Shown in pieces: positions 8,706 to 17,920 of a stretch of 64,000 nucleotides of DNA (the first letter of the stretch is position 1; the number at the start of each line of letters is the position of its first letter). The position numbers and the translations under genes were made by a program. The notes below the pieces were generated by a model. It was not told where the DNA came from, searched no databases, and was given only the letters and a program-made list of their open reading frames with translations. The DNA comes from Acidilobaceae archaeon. GTDB taxonomy: Archaea; Thermoproteota; Thermoprotei_A; Sulfolobales; Acidilobaceae. The stretch is from positions 186,001-250,000 of the forward strand of contig JANXEI010000002.1 in assembly GCA_025058835.1 (NCBI GenBank), given 5' to 3'.

Positions 8706-8915
8706 TCATGGGCCCTCGAAGCCGCAGTTGGGACACCTATACGTAGCGCCCTGTATCCTGTCCTTCTCACATCTCCATATGAGGAAAACGCCGCAGTTGG
8801 GGCAGAAGAACGAGACTGCTTTCTCTGCCGGGTTTATCACCTTGCCAGAGCTACACGTGGGCGGCTTCACGTTGTCGTAAACGTCTATCTTCCTCACGAC
8901 CTCTGCCTTCGACAT
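8706..8915 (-). CDS. Small zinc-ribbon protein upstream of EF-1beta
   Basis: A 69-residue protein with two CPNCG knuckles (FFCPNCGVF and RCPNCGFEGP) plus single cysteines in PTCSSGK and WRCEKD, enough for two zinc sites. This size and layout resemble the archaeal HVO_2753-type zinc-finger family that commonly sits next to the EF-1beta gene. A role in translation is inferred from context. Confidence 0.75.
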   Translation of the reverse strand: MSKAEVVRKIDVYDNVKPPTCSSGKVINPAEKAVSFFCPNCGVFLIWRCEKDRIQGATYRCPNCGFEGP

Positions 8916-8958
8916 ATTCTCACCCTCTTCTGCCCCGCCTCTCGAGTTTAAAAGCTCG

Positions 8959-9828
8959 CTAGAGGAGCCTGCTGACCAGCCTAGGTATGTCGAAGGGGGT
9001 CCTAGCCACTGCTATGCCTGCCCTCTCGAGAGCCTCTACCTTCCCTGCATAGTCTCCCTGTCCCATCATTATTATAGCGCCAGCGTGCCCCATCCTCTTG
9101 CCTGGCGGCGCCGTCCTCCCAGCAATGAAGGCCACTACCGGCTTCGTGAACTTGCCCTCCATCACCATCTTTGCTGCCCTCTCCTCCATATCTCCTCCTA
9201 TCTCCCCTAGCATCACTACTGCCCTCGTCTCCCTGTCCTTCTCCAAGAGCTCTAGCGCTTCTGGGAACGTGAGCCCCACTATGGGGTCTCCCCCTATCCC
9301 TATGACCGTGGACTGGCCTATGCCCTCTCTGGTCAGCGCATAGCTCACCTCGTAGGTGAGGGTTCCGCTACGAGATATGACCGCTACAGGTCCCCTGGAG
9401 AACACGTGACCTGGCATGATGCCGACCTTAGCCTCTCCTGGCGTGATGATGCCTGGGCAGTTAGGCCCGATAACTGTGACTCCCTTGCTCCTAGCGTAGT
9501 TTACAGCCCTGAGCGTCTCGTGAACCGGTATACCCTCTGTGATCACCACTACTAGCTTCACGCCCGAGTCCACGGCCTCGTACATGGCATCTGCAGCAAA
9601 CCTTGCAGGCACAAATATGATGGAGGCGTTGGCGTCCCTCTCCTTCACTGCCTCAGCCATAGATTCGTACACTGGCACGCCGTGAACCTCTGTGCCCCCC
9701 TTCCCAGGCGTTACGCCTGCGACTACCTTGGTGCCGTACTCTAGCATGAGCTTTGTGTGGAACGAGCCCTCCCTGCCCGTTATGCCCTGAACGACTACCC
9801 TCGTGTCCTTGCCCACCAGGATGGCCAT
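8959..9828 (-). CDS. sucD: Succinyl-CoA synthetase, alpha subunit
   Basis: The alpha subunit binds CoA and carries the phosphohistidine. Visible: CoA-binding Rossmann segment [10 protein letters not shown] near residue 10, [13 protein letters not shown] near 120, and the active-site GHAGAIIM near 248. Length 289 is standard. It follows sucC by one base (minus strand, sucC first). In crenarchaea the enzyme works in the TCA cycle or in the 4-hydroxybutyrate CO2-fixation cycles; the window does not decide which. Confidence 0.96.
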   Translation of the reverse strand: MAILVGKDTRVVVQGITGREGSFHTKLMLEYGTKVVAGVTPGKGGTEVHGVPVYESMAEAVKERDANASIIFVPARFAADAMYEAVDSGVKLVVVITEGIPVHETLRAVNYARSKGVTVIGPNCPGIITPGEAKVGIMPGHVFSRGPVAVISRSGTLTYEVSYALTREGIGQSTVIGIGGDPIVGLTFPEALELLEKDRETRAVVMLGEIGGDMEERAAKMVMEGKFTKPVVAFIAGRTAPPGKRMGHAGAIIMMGQGDYAGKVEALERAGIAVARTPFDIPRLVSRLL

Positions 9829-9829
9829 C

Positions 9830-10969
9830 TCACTTCCCCTCCATCACTGCAGCCATTGCCGCTTCCCTCGGATCGCTGAACACCCTTATCCCGGCCTCCT
9901 CCAGGATCTTCCTCCCCTCCTCCTCTCTCGTGCCGGAGAGCCTCACGAATATTTTCTTGTTCAGACCTCCGTGCTCCTTTATCGCCTCCACTATCCCCCT
10001 CGCTACCTCGTCTCCCCTCGTTATCCCGCCGAAGACGTTGATGAAGACGCTCTTCGCCTTCGGGTATTCCAGCAGGAGCAGCAAGGCCTTCTTGACCCTC
10101 TCCATGCTCGCCCCCCCGCCTATGTCGAGGAAGTTAGCTGGAGCTCCCCCGTACTCGTACACAAGGTCCATGCTAGTCATGGTAAGCCCAGCTCCGTTAC
10201 CTATTATCCCCACGCTCCCCTCCAGCTCTACAAAGGCCATCCCCGCCTTCTTGCCCTTGGACTCCCAGATGCTCACCTCCCCCCCTTCTAGCCTCTCCAC
10301 TGCCAGCTCCGGGTGCTTGTAGGCAGCGTTGTCGTCCACTATGATACGGGCGTCTAGCGCCATAACCCTATCCCCCAGCACCGTGAGAGGGTTGGTTTCC
10401 ACCAGGTCTGCGTCATAGCTAGTGAAGACCTCGTACATTGCCTGGATCATGGCGGCAAAGCTGTTGAGGGCCCCTCCCGAAAGGCCTAGGCTCCTTGCTA
10501 TAGCCCTTGCCTCGTACGCCCTGAGGCCAGCGTACAGGTCTACATATCTCCTCACTATGCTCTCGGGCCTCTCTTTGGCTATCTGCTCTATGTCCATTCC
10601 CCCGAACTTGCTGGCCAAGATCACCGGCTTCCTCTCGCTCCTGTCCAGAGTGATGGAGGCATAGAGCTCAACGTCGTGTTTCACTGCCCTCTCGACCAAG
10701 ATGTAGGCAGGCTTCAGCCCCTTGATGGGGTACTCGAAGAGGAGCTCCACGAGCTTTGCAGCCTCCTCCATGCTGTTAGCAAGCCTTATCCCCCCCGCCT
10801 TCCCCCTGCCTGCCACCAGCACCTGGCTCTTGACTACGACAGGAGGCTCGAGCCCGGAGGCATCCAGCTTTGCCCTTACGTCCTCTCCCTTTGCTATAAC
10901 TACGCCCGGCGGCACTTCTACCCCGTGCTTTCTGAGGATCTCTTTGGCCTCGAACTCGTATAACTTCAA
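9830..10969 (-). CDS. sucC: Succinyl-CoA synthetase, beta subunit (ATP-grasp)
   Basis: The beta subunit supplies the nucleotide-binding ATP-grasp fold. Seen: [20 protein letters not shown] at the start, [16 protein letters not shown] near 45, VETNPL near 190 and the phosphate-binding [11 protein letters not shown] near 310. The start is TTG at 10969 with GAGGTG upstream. It is transcribed from a TATA box shared with the divergent gene at 11038. Confidence 0.96.
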   Translation of the reverse strand: MKLYEFEAKEILRKHGVEVPPGVVIAKGEDVRAKLDASGLEPPVVVKSQVLVAGRGKAGGIRLANSMEEAAKLVELLFEYPIKGLKPAYILVERAVKHDVELYASITLDRSERKPVILASKFGGMDIEQIAKERPESIVRRYVDLYAGLRAYEARAIARSLGLSGGALNSFAAMIQAMYEVFTSYDADLVETNPLTVLGDRVMALDARIIVDDNAAYKHPELAVERLEGGEVSIWESKGKKAGMAFVELEGSVGIIGNGAGLTMTSMDLVYEYGGAPANFLDIGGGASMERVKKALLLLLEYPKAKSVFINVFGGITRGDEVARGIVEAIKEHGGLNKKIFVRLSGTREEEGRKILEEAGIRVFSDPREAAMAAVMEGK

Positions 10970-11000
10970 CTTCTACACCTCTCTCGAGGCCCACGCAAGA

Positions 11001-11010
11001 TCCTTAAAAC
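11001..11010. promoter_or_regulatory. Shared TATA region of sucCD and the divergent gene
   Basis: TCCTTAAAAC reads as a TATA box on both strands (CTTAAAAC on plus, TTTTAAGG on minus). It lies about 35 bases from each start codon, in a 68-base divergent gap. Confidence 0.45.
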
Positions 11011-11037
11011 TTCCTCTACGGCTCTACAGGAGGGATC

Positions 11038-11592
11038 ATGCCTAGGGTGGAGAGCGGCCAGAAGGTGTTGGACAGCTCCCAGCTGCTGAAAATGGGAGAA
11101 GGGGAGCTCAGGGAGATAAGAGAATGGGCCTTGAGGAACTCCCCCATACTAGTCACCTCCCCTTCGATAGTGTACGTGGGCCTCTCTCTGCCCATTGTTG
11201 TGGGAGTGGGGAGCATCATATCCTCTGAGAGACCTCCCGTGGGGAATTTCCGCGAGATCTCTAGGACTGGCTGGGTCGACGGCTGCAGGGTCGGGGAGAG
11301 GGAGCCGTCCTTCGAGAGGGCGCAGGGCGAAGCGTTGAAGGTGGAAGGGGTCGCAGTGGCCCTAGATCCTAGGGACCCCGTCTCCCTCTTCCTGAACGGT
11401 TCCCGAGGACTTCATGAGCTCGTCGTGGGAGAGGAAGTGGGGGCTGTGGTGACCATAGCAGGAAGGCCCGCCATATTGAAGCTCAGAGGGTACAGGTCTC
11501 TGCTGCTGTCGGGGGAGGCGTTCAAGAGGGCAGAGTACATAGGCCCTCTCGCCTCATCTTGCAAGGGTGAGCACGACTTTGAAGATCAGTAA
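11038..11592 (+). CDS. Conserved-looking protein of unknown function
   Basis: 184 residues from an ATG with a clear CAGGAGGGATC ribosome site. There is no signal peptide or membrane segment. The centre (GRPAILKLRGYRSLLLSG) is beta-rich, and the N-terminal third contains a helix followed by SPSIVYVGLSLPIVVGVGS. I do not recognise the family. It overlaps the next gene by 26 bases, so the two are probably one operon. Confidence 0.6.
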   Translation: MPRVESGQKVLDSSQLLKMGEGELREIREWALRNSPILVTSPSIVYVGLSLPIVVGVGSIISSERPPVGNFREISRTGWVDGCRVGEREPSFERAQGEALKVEGVAVALDPRDPVSLFLNGSRGLHELVVGEEVGAVVTIAGRPAILKLRGYRSLLLSGEAFKRAEYIGPLASSCKGEHDFEDQ

Positions 11593-11881
11593 GAGGGAAC
11601 TCTCTGCCTCCTTCCTCCTCTACAGGTCCTTCGGGGGGAGGGAGGTTAACCTAGAGGAGGCGCTCTCCCTGCTCAGGAAGGAGATGTGTCTCACGAGGTC
11701 CTCAGCTCTTAACGTGGTGAGGAGGCTCCAGAAGCTCGGCTTCCTCGATGTTAGGAAGAAGGACGAGTCCATAGTTATGCTCCCCCACGACCCCCTCAGG
11801 CCTCTAGAGGCCATTTCTCTCTCGTACCTCTCCTCGCGGAAAGAGAGGTGTAGGACAAAAAATGATCTTTTAAACTTCTAG
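11567..11881 (+). CDS. Winged-helix protein, putative regulator
   Basis: 104 residues from a GTG inside the end of the upstream gene. LTRSSALNVVRRLQKLGFLDVRKKDESIVML fits a recognition helix plus wing of a winged-helix domain. Small archaeal proteins of this type usually bind DNA, but no target can be read. The following cdc48-type gene has its own TATA box (TTTTAAAC, 11868-11875) inside the tail of this gene. Confidence 0.55.
   Translation: MSTTLKISKRELSASFLLYRSFGGREVNLEEALSLLRKEMCLTRSSALNVVRRLQKLGFLDVRKKDESIVMLPHDPLRPLEAISLSYLSSRKERCRTKNDLLNF
11868..11875 (+). promoter_or_regulatory. TATA box of the CDC48 gene
   Basis: TTTTAAAC in an AT-rich patch lies about 33 bases upstream of the TTG start at 11908, the right distance for a short leader. 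Confidence 0.45.
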
Positions 11882-11907
11882 CTCACTCCCACTTAGGGAC
11901 TTGGACG

Positions 11908-14100
11908 TTGTCAAAGGAGAAGGCGAGAGAGGTAACGCTGCGGGTAGCAGAGGCAAAGCCCAAGGACTCAGGGAAGAAACGCGTAAGGATAGATGTAGAC
12001 ACAATGAAGTACCTAGGCCTAGAGTCTGGCGACGTAGTTGAGATAGAGGGGAAGAAGAAGACGGTTGCCACCGTTTGGCCTGCTCTGCCAGAGGATACAG
12101 GCCTAGAAGTCATCAGGATGGACGGACTCATCAGGAAGAACGCTGGGGTCAACATAGGCGAGAGAGTAGTGGTGAGGAAGGCCAACACGAGGCCTGCTAC
12201 GAGGGTGAAGCTAGCGCCAACTACCTACATAGGCAACGACGAGTCTCTGAAGAGGCATGTGAAGAAGAGGCTCGTGGGAACTCCCGTAATGGAGGGAGAT
12301 ATAGTCATCGTACAGGTCATAGGGCAGGCCATCCAGCTCCAGGTAGTAGACGTGAGGCCCAGAGGGGCAGTGATAGTAATGGAGGACACGAACGTTGACG
12401 TTCTAGACAAGCCCGTCTCCCTCTCCTCTATGCCCAAGGTCACTTATGAGGACATAGGAGGTCTCTCCCATGTGGTAGCAAAGGTAAGGGAGCTAGTGGA
12501 GCTACCGCTGAGGTACCCTGAGCTGTTCAAGAGGCTGGGCATAGACCCGCCGAAGGGCATATTGCTCTACGGCCCTCCTGGCACTGGCAAGACTCTGCTG
12601 GCTAAGGCAGTAGCTAATGAGGTAGATGCCCACTTCATTGCAGTCAACGGCCCTGAGATCATGAGCAAGTTCTACGGCGAGAGCGAGCAGAGGCTGAGGG
12701 AGATATTCAAGGAGGCTGAAGAGAACGCCCCCTCCATCATCTTCTTTGACGAGATAGACGCAATAGCCCCCAAGAGGGAGGAGGTGACAGGGGAGGTGGA
12801 GAAGAGAGTAGTGGCGCAGCTGCTCACCCTCATGGACGGGCTGAAGGAGAGGGGCAAAGTAATAGTAATAGGAGCGACCAACAGGCCTGACGCAGTAGAT
12901 CCTGCGCTCCGGAGGCCGGGGAGGTTTGACAGGGAGATAGAAGTCCCCATGCCGGACAAGCAGGGGAGACTGGAAATACTGCAGATCCACACAAGACACA
13001 TGCCTTTGGCAGAGGACGTGGACCTGGAGAAGCTGGCGGACATAACCAAGGGGTATACCGGCGCAGACCTTGCAGCGCTCGCGAGGGAGGCAGCCATGCA
13101 GGCCCTCAGGAGGTATCTGCCAGAGATAGACCTCAGCCAGAGGACGCTCCCGCCAGAGCTGCTTGAAAAGATAGTGGTGAAGATGAGCGACTTCATGGAG
13201 GTGTACAAGGAGATAACGCCCAGCGGCTTGAGGGAGGTGCAGATAGAGATGCCTGACGTGAGGTGGAGCGACATAGGTGGGTTGGAGGAGGTGAAGAAAG
13301 AGCTAATAGACATGGTGGAGAAGCCCATGAAGTTCCCTGAGGTCTACATAAAGGCAGGCATAAGGCCTCCAAAGGGCGTCCTTCTCTTCGGGCCGCCTGG
13401 GACGGGCAAGACACTGCTGGCAAAGGCCGTGGCTACGGAGAGCGGAGCTAACTTCATAGCAGTGAGGGGGCCGGAGATCATGAGCAAGTGGGTGGGGGAG
13501 AGCGAGAAGCTGATCAGAGACATATTCAAGAAGGCCAGGCAGTACGCCCCAGCAATCATCTTCTTCGACGAAATAGATGCCATAGCTTATGCAAGAGGCA
13601 TAGATGAGGGGAGCAAGGTGGTGGAGAGGATAGTGAGCCAGCTGCTAACAGAGATAGACTGGATCTCGGAGATCCAGAACGTAATAGTGATGGCAGCTAC
13701 GAACAGGCCTGACATGATAGATCCAGCTCTCCTCAGGCCTGGAAGGCTGGGCAAGCTGATCTACGTTCCCCCACCGGACGAGCAGGCAAGGCTGCAGATA
13801 CTCAGGATCCACACGAGGAAGACGCCGCTGGCGAGCGATGTAGATTTGGAGGAGATTGCAAAGATGACTGACGGCTACACGGGCGCAGACCTTGAGGCCC
13901 TGCTGAAGGAGGCCACGATGTTGGCAGTCAGGGAGAGCATAACGGCCCCCATCATAAGGTGGGCCCACATAGAGGAAGCAATGAAGAAGGTGAGACCCAG
14001 TGTGACAAAACAGATGGTGGAGTTCTACAGCAGATGGCTCGAGACAGCTAGGCAGGTAAGGGCAGAGAGGAGGAGGGAGACGACCACCATAACCTTTTAG
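11908..14100 (+). CDS. CDC48/VCP-type AAA+ ATPase (VAT)
   Basis: A 730-residue hexameric unfoldase of the p97/VAT type. An N-terminal double-psi barrel region (residues 1-185) is followed by two AAA modules: D1 with GPPGTGKT near 222 and [12 protein letters not shown] near 280, and D2 with GPPGTGKT near 497 and [12 protein letters not shown] near 553. Each has an arginine-finger region (RRPGRFDRE and LRPGRLGKL). It feeds substrates to the proteasome and remodels complexes in the cytosol. The start is TTG; length agrees with VAT proteins. Confidence 0.95.
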   Translation: MSKEKAREVTLRVAEAKPKDSGKKRVRIDVDTMKYLGLESGDVVEIEGKKKTVATVWPALPEDTGLEVIRMDGLIRKNAGVNIGERVVVRKANTRPATRVKLAPTTYIGNDESLKRHVKKRLVGTPVMEGDIVIVQVIGQAIQLQVVDVRPRGAVIVMEDTNVDVLDKPVSLSSMPKVTYEDIGGLSHVVAKVRELVELPLRYPELFKRLGIDPPKGILLYGPPGTGKTLLAKAVANEVDAHFIAVNGPEIMSKFYGESEQRLREIFKEAEENAPSIIFFDEIDAIAPKREEVTGEVEKRVVAQLLTLMDGLKERGKVIVIGATNRPDAVDPALRRPGRFDREIEVPMPDKQGRLEILQIHTRHMPLAEDVDLEKLADITKGYTGADLAALAREAAMQALRRYLPEIDLSQRTLPPELLEKIVVKMSDFMEVYKEITPSGLREVQIEMPDVRWSDIGGLEEVKKELIDMVEKPMKFPEVYIKAGIRPPKGVLLFGPPGTGKTLLAKAVATESGANFIAVRGPEIMSKWVGESEKLIRDIFKKARQYAPAIIFFDEIDAIAYARGIDEGSKVVERIVSQLLTEIDWISEIQNVIVMAATNRPDMIDPALLRPGRLGKLIYVPPPDEQARLQILRIHTRKTPLASDVDLEEIAKMTDGYTGADLEALLKEATMLAVRESITAPIIRWAHIEEAMKKVRPSVTKQMVEFYSRWLETARQVRAERRRETTTITF

Positions 14101-14109
14101 GTGAGAGCC

Positions 14110-14352
14110 ATGACAACGTGGTCCAGGACTCCCGACGTCAACCTGGTGCTCGAGGCTATTAAGAGGCTCTCGGAGGAGAACAAGGGTTCCGACGTAGAGG
14201 AGAGCGCTGTGCTCCATAGGCTGGAGAGGGAGGACAAGAAACTCTCCCCTGCGGATCTCTCCAAGATCCTCATAACTCTGGAAGCCCTCGGCTACATAAG
14301 GGTGCAGCTCAGCACGAAAGAGGAGAAGATAATAAGGCTCCTGAGCAAGTAA
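14110..14352 (+). CDS. Small winged-helix protein downstream of CDC48
   Basis: 80 residues. LSPADLSKILITLEALGYIRVQL is a helix-turn-helix with start of a wing. ATG at 14110 is preceded by TAGGTGAG; a GTG at 14101 directly after the CDC48 stop is the alternative. Close spacing suggests cotranscription with the CDC48 gene. Function unknown. Confidence 0.65.
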   Translation: MTTWSRTPDVNLVLEAIKRLSEENKGSDVEESAVLHRLEREDKKLSPADLSKILITLEALGYIRVQLSTKEEKIIRLLSK

Positions 14353-14430
14353 CAGGCGGCCGATGAGATGTTTGACCGCTTATGAGGTCGCCGATGATTA
14401 GGGGCCAAAGCTTCGAGGTTCTAGAAATGG

Positions 14431-14506
14431 TGCGGCGGCCGGGATTTGAACCCGGGACCTCCGGCTTGGCAGGCCGGCGTCCTAGTCCAGGCTAGACTAC
14501 CGCCGC
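14431..14506 (-). tRNA. tRNA-Gly (GCC)
   Basis: A 76-base cloverleaf with GCGGCGG/CCGCCGC acceptor pairing, anticodon loop CTGCCAA (anticodon GCC), T loop TTCAAAT and discriminator A. The 3' CCA is encoded (14428-14430). No intron. Confidence 0.95.
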
Positions 14507-14536
14507 TTACCTTATGTTAAGCTCCTCCTGGGCTTT

Positions 14537-15112
14537 TTAACGTTTCCGCAGCAACATGATGCCTGCCTCAGTAGGTATGACCTTACTCTTCCAAGGCTCT
14601 CTGCTCGCCAAGGAGAAGAACTCATCCGGGGGCCTAGGCTGGAGGGCGTTGTGGAACAGCGCGACCCCTCCAGGCCTCAGCTTGTTCTGCAATATGGAGA
14701 GCATCTTGGGGTAGTCCGGCTTCTCTATGTCTACGAAGGCGTAGTCCAAGAACTCGATCCTCTCCGCGTGATGTAAGGCATCTCCGTGGAGGGGAACTAC
14801 CTCTGCCTCCAGGGCTAGCTCTCTTGCAACCCTGCTCAGGTTTACCTTTAGCCTCTCATACCTCTGCCTATCGTGCTCGATAGCTATGACCTTACAGCCC
14901 TCGCAAACGCCTGCCATCCCTCCCATGATCCAGAGCGTGGAGTAACCTACCCCTGCCCCTGCGTCCAGGAAGACCTTTCCGCCCATGCTGGAGACGCTGA
15001 AGGCCTCTGCCATGAGCACGAAGCCGTCCTCCATGGATATGGGAGGGATGCCCAGGGACCTGGACTCCTCCAAGAGCTGTATAGCGAGGGACTTCATGCG
15101 TCCTTCCAGCAT
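14537..15112 (-). CDS. Class I SAM-dependent methyltransferase (O-methyltransferase-like)
   Basis: 191 residues. The SAM-binding motif FLDAGAGVGYSTLW lies near residue 50, an acidic strand end VIAIEHDRQRYERL near 77, and DYAFVDIEKPDY near 124 matches motif IV of catechol-O-methyltransferase-like enzymes. Substrate unknown. TATA-like CTTATATC about 25 bases upstream of ATG 15112 suggests a leaderless transcript. Confidence 0.75.
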   Translation of the reverse strand: MLEGRMKSLAIQLLEESRSLGIPPISMEDGFVLMAEAFSVSSMGGKVFLDAGAGVGYSTLWIMGGMAGVCEGCKVIAIEHDRQRYERLKVNLSRVARELALEAEVVPLHGDALHHAERIEFLDYAFVDIEKPDYPKMLSILQNKLRPGGVALFHNALQPRPPDEFFSLASREPWKSKVIPTEAGIMLLRKR

Positions 15113-15170
15113 ACAATATTAAAAACATAGATATAAGTTTCTAGGACCTTTTGTCGCGCGGGAAGCCTAG

Positions 15171-15851
15171 TTGGAATACATAATTGACAGGGGTCCAGAC
15201 TTCTCAGTCCTAAAGGTGAAGCTCTCTGCAGGGGAGAGCATAACGGCAGAACCGGGAGCCTATATGCTCCACAGAGGAGAGATAGACATCAGCACAGGGT
15301 TGGGAGGACAGGGCATGATGTCAGCCCTCGGTAGGATGTTCCTCGGCGGGGAGAGCATATTCCTGAACACCTTCAGGGCTCGAGGGCCCTCCGAGATATG
15401 GTTCGTCCCTCCCATACCCGGCGACATCAAGCCCATGGCGTTGAGAGGGACGGACGTGTTGATCCAAGATACCAGCTACCTGGCCCACGTGGGCGATGTG
15501 AAGTTGGGTATTGCCTTCAGGGGCTTCAGGGGATTCATTGCAGAGGGAGAGATAATATGGCTAAGGGCAAGCGGAACGGGTACAGTCTTCATCAACTCCT
15601 TCGGGGCAATAGAGGAGATAGAGCTCGGAAGGGGGGAGAGGATGACCGTAGATAATGGACACGCTGTAGCCATGGAGGCCAGCCTTAGGTGGAACATCAG
15701 GAAGCTGGGAGGCATAAAGACCCTCCTGGCAGGGGGAGAGGGGCTGGTCATAGAAGTGGAGGGCCCTGGGAGGATGTGGCTACAGACTAGGACGCTGGCA
15801 TCCTTAGGGCAGGCTCTGACCAAGTTCATATTGAAAGGAGAGAAGAAGTGA
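15171..15851 (+). CDS. AIM24 / TIGR00266 family protein
   Basis: 226 residues rich in short beta strands and glycines. GESITAEPGAYMLHRG near residue 24, GGESIFLNTF near 63 and TVDNGHAVAMEASLRWNI near 165 fit the AIM24 family of bacterial, archaeal and mitochondrial proteins with a single-strand beta-helix fold. The biochemical role is not settled in any organism. The start is TTG. It overlaps the next small gene by four bases (GTGA). Confidence 0.85.
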   Translation: MEYIIDRGPDFSVLKVKLSAGESITAEPGAYMLHRGEIDISTGLGGQGMMSALGRMFLGGESIFLNTFRARGPSEIWFVPPIPGDIKPMALRGTDVLIQDTSYLAHVGDVKLGIAFRGFRGFIAEGEIIWLRASGTGTVFINSFGAIEEIELGRGERMTVDNGHAVAMEASLRWNIRKLGGIKTLLAGGEGLVIEVEGPGRMWLQTRTLASLGQALTKFILKGEKK

Positions 15852-16033
15852 GGAACACCCTTTCTTGGGTGCGCTGCAGCCTGTGCGGGAGGAGGGCTCC
15901 CCTCAGCCCCTGCAGGGAGCTGGAGCTCTGTCCTTACTGCATGGAAGCAATGGGCTGCGGAGGCACGAGGAGGAGAGAGCTCCTAGAGCCTGACGAGAGC
16001 GTGATAGAGGGCATAAGGAGGAGGACTACCTGA
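15848..16033 (+). CDS. Small zinc-finger protein
   Basis: 61 residues with CSLCG and LCPYCMEAMGC, four or more cysteines that can hold one zinc. GTG start overlaps the stop of the AIM24 gene, implying coupled translation. The C-terminus is acidic then basic (EGIRRRTT). The 3' end overlaps the convergent exporter gene by eight bases. Function unknown. Confidence 0.6.
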   Translation: MRNTLSWVRCSLCGRRAPLSPCRELELCPYCMEAMGCGGTRRRELLEPDESVIEGIRRRTT

Positions 16034-16757
16034 AGATCATGGATAAAGCCACGAAGATCAGCACGACTCCCACTACCTTCCTCAGAGCCCTCGGGCTGGT
16101 CTTGGAGGCGACATAACTCCCTAACTGCCCCCCTACCACTGCCCCGAGCGCGAAGGGTATAGCTAGAGAGTACACTATGTTCCCGTTGTATGCATGTACC
16201 GCAGAGCCGAAGAAGGAGGAGAGCACTATGGACATCATGCTAGCTGCCACAGCCTCGTGAACAGGTATGTTCAGCACCGACACGAGCACCGGCATGAGCA
16301 CGGCGCCTCCTCCCACACCAGCTAACCCAGCGATGAAGCCGGCCGTGAGGCCTGCAATAGGTATGAGGAGGGGGTTCCTCCTCCCTTTGCCCCTCTCCTG
16401 ACCATCGGGCCTTAGCAATATGTTCAAGCTGAACATGAGGAGGACTGCAGCTACTATGATCACGAGCAGCCTCCTCGGGAAGAAGGCCACTGCCTGTGCT
16501 CCAAGGACGCTGGAGGGCACCATGAGTATAGCCATGACTATCCAGGAGCCCGGCCTAAGCCTCCCCCTCCTCCAATAACTTATCGTGGCAGACACGCTGT
16601 TGAAGATAATGATGAAGAGGCTAGTGCCAACGGCCTGGTTTATGGGGTAGCCCATGTAGTAGAAGAGGGGAACCATGAAGACCCCTCCGCCTATGCCGCT
16701 CATGCTCCCTATCATGGCAATCAACGTTCCTAATGCCGCGTAAAGTAGAGCTTCCAA
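16026..16757 (-). CDS. TauE/SafE family membrane exporter
   Basis: 243 residues with about seven or eight membrane helices in two related halves. The family repeat motif appears as GSMSGIGGGVFMVPLFYYMG near residue 17 and again as AGLAGVGGGAVLMPVL near 140. Members move sulfite, sulfoacetate or other organosulfur anions; the substrate here is unknown. Confidence 0.88.
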   Translation of the reverse strand: MEALLYAALGTLIAMIGSMSGIGGGVFMVPLFYYMGYPINQAVGTSLFIIIFNSVSATISYWRRGRLRPGSWIVMAILMVPSSVLGAQAVAFFPRRLLVIIVAAVLLMFSLNILLRPDGQERGKGRRNPLLIPIAGLTAGFIAGLAGVGGGAVLMPVLVSVLNIPVHEAVAASMMSIVLSSFFGSAVHAYNGNIVYSLAIPFALGAVVGGQLGSYVASKTSPRALRKVVGVVLIFVALSMIFR

Positions 16758-16788
16758 CTCCGTCCTCTAGAGGAGAGGGGTCTGATAG

Positions 16789-17061
16789 TTATATGTCAAC
16801 GCCGAGATCTTCGAGGAAGTCCTTCAGTTCCCTCAGCTTCCTCAGCGTCTCTAGCCCTTTCCTCGTTATGTGCACCCTCCTAGCCCTCTCCCCCGTCTCC
16901 AGCCTTACCAGCCCCTTGTCGTTCAACTCCTCGAGGAGCTCGACCAACCTGTCGTAGGCAAGTCCTGTGGCCTGGGCTACCCTCGTGGCAGGGACGGGGC
17001 TCTCCTCAGCAACGTAGGAGAGCACTTCCATGATTATCCTTATCCTCCCCCTCTTCTTCAT
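16789..17061 (-). CDS. Winged-helix transcriptional regulator
   Basis: 90 residues. VPATRVAQATGLAYDRLVELLEELNDKGLVRL is a helix-turn-helix, ITRKGLETLRKLRELKDFLEDL a final dimer helix, as in small archaeal winged-helix (PadR/ArnR-like) proteins. ATG 17061 overlaps the stop of the upstream membrane protein gene (ATGA). Confidence 0.7.
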   Translation of the reverse strand: MKKRGRIRIIMEVLSYVAEESPVPATRVAQATGLAYDRLVELLEELNDKGLVRLETGERARRVHITRKGLETLRKLRELKDFLEDLGVDI

Positions 17062-17591
17062 ATCAACTTCCTGTACCTCACTGCTAGAATAAGCGCTGCA
17101 AGAGCCCTCAAAAACTCTGCCCATATGAGCATGGAGATCTCAAGGCCTGGCAGCAGTCGCAGGTCTGCAGCGAGAGGTCCCACAGAGCGCCCCAGATGAG
17201 ATATAGCTAGGAGGAGGAAGGCAGCCCTCACGAAGCCGTGGGAGGTGTAGGAAACGTAAGAGGAGGACAAGGAGGCCAACATGTCTATGCCAGATGGTAT
17301 GAGGATGAGGGGGGAGAGGAGGGCTAGGGCCTGTCGCGCCCTGATCATGGAGAGGTAGCCAGAGACCGCGAAAGCGGTTGAGGAAGTGTACAGGGCGAAG
17401 GAGAGGTCCTCTGAGGAGAGGAGAGATAGCAACATGAGCACCTGGCCTGTGCCGAGGAGCGCGAAAGAGAGGGTAAGCCTCAGGAAGGCCTCCTCGCCCA
17501 CAACTCTGTGGAGCGTAAAGAGGGAGAGGGAGGAGAGGAAGTAGAACGCGGCTGAAGCTGATACCAGCAGCCCTAGCAGAGCCTCCACCAT
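17058..17591 (-). CDS. Membrane protein of unknown function
   Basis: 177 residues with five or six hydrophobic helices, for example LLGLLVSASAAFYFLSSL at the N-terminus. I prefer ATG 17591 (CTGAGGGAG upstream) over GTG 17606. It is coupled to the downstream regulator gene, which may sense the state of this membrane protein. Such one-gene sensor plus regulator pairs are common in Thermoproteota, but this is inference. Confidence 0.6.
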   Translation of the reverse strand: MVEALLGLLVSASAAFYFLSSLSLFTLHRVVGEEAFLRLTLSFALLGTGQVLMLLSLLSSEDLSFALYTSSTAFAVSGYLSMIRARQALALLSPLILIPSGIDMLASLSSSYVSYTSHGFVRAAFLLLAISHLGRSVGPLAADLRLLPGLEISMLIWAEFLRALAALILAVRYRKLI

Positions 17592-17655
17592 AACTCCCTC
17601 AGGCACTGCTTCTCGAAAAATATAAGGCTAGATTGCTTTTATTCCAGAGGTCAGG

Positions 17656-17919
17656 GTGTCCAAGTTGTCAGAAGCTATAGTTATGATAAACGTTGAGACG
17701 GGGAAGGAGGACGAGATCTTCAACAAGCTCATGGAGCTACCAGAGGTGCAGGAAATATACATGATCTACGGAGTCCACGACATAATGGCTGTACTGAGGT
17801 CTAGCGATATGGATAGCATGAGGAACGTCATAACGCAGAAGATCAGGAAGATGAACGGCGTGAAGAGCACCATAACCAGCATAGTCATAAAGAAACAGGT
17901 CAAAGGACAGCAAGCCTAG
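17656..17919 (+). CDS. Stand-alone Lrp/AsnC effector-binding (RAM) domain protein
   Basis: 87 residues. The beta-alpha-beta pattern AIVMINVETGKEDEIFNKL, VQEIYMIYGVHDIMAVL and VKSTITSIVIKK is the AsnC_trans_reg domain without the DNA-binding helix-turn-helix. Such proteins bind amino acids and may modulate full-length Lrp regulators. Start GTG. It is two bases from tiaS, so likely cotranscribed. Confidence 0.8.
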   Translation: MSKLSEAIVMINVETGKEDEIFNKLMELPEVQEIYMIYGVHDIMAVLRSSDMDSMRNVITQKIRKMNGVKSTITSIVIKKQVKGQQA

Positions 17920-17920
17920 C

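Noticed and set aside
12502-13328. Long antisense frames opposite the CDC48 gene
   Set aside because: They mirror the codon pattern of the AAA domains and lack ribosome sites; shadows of the real gene.
14353-14430. GATGA-rich stretch before tRNA-Gly as a C/D box guide RNA
   Set aside because: GATGA motifs occur but there is no CTGA D box on either strand at a suitable distance.
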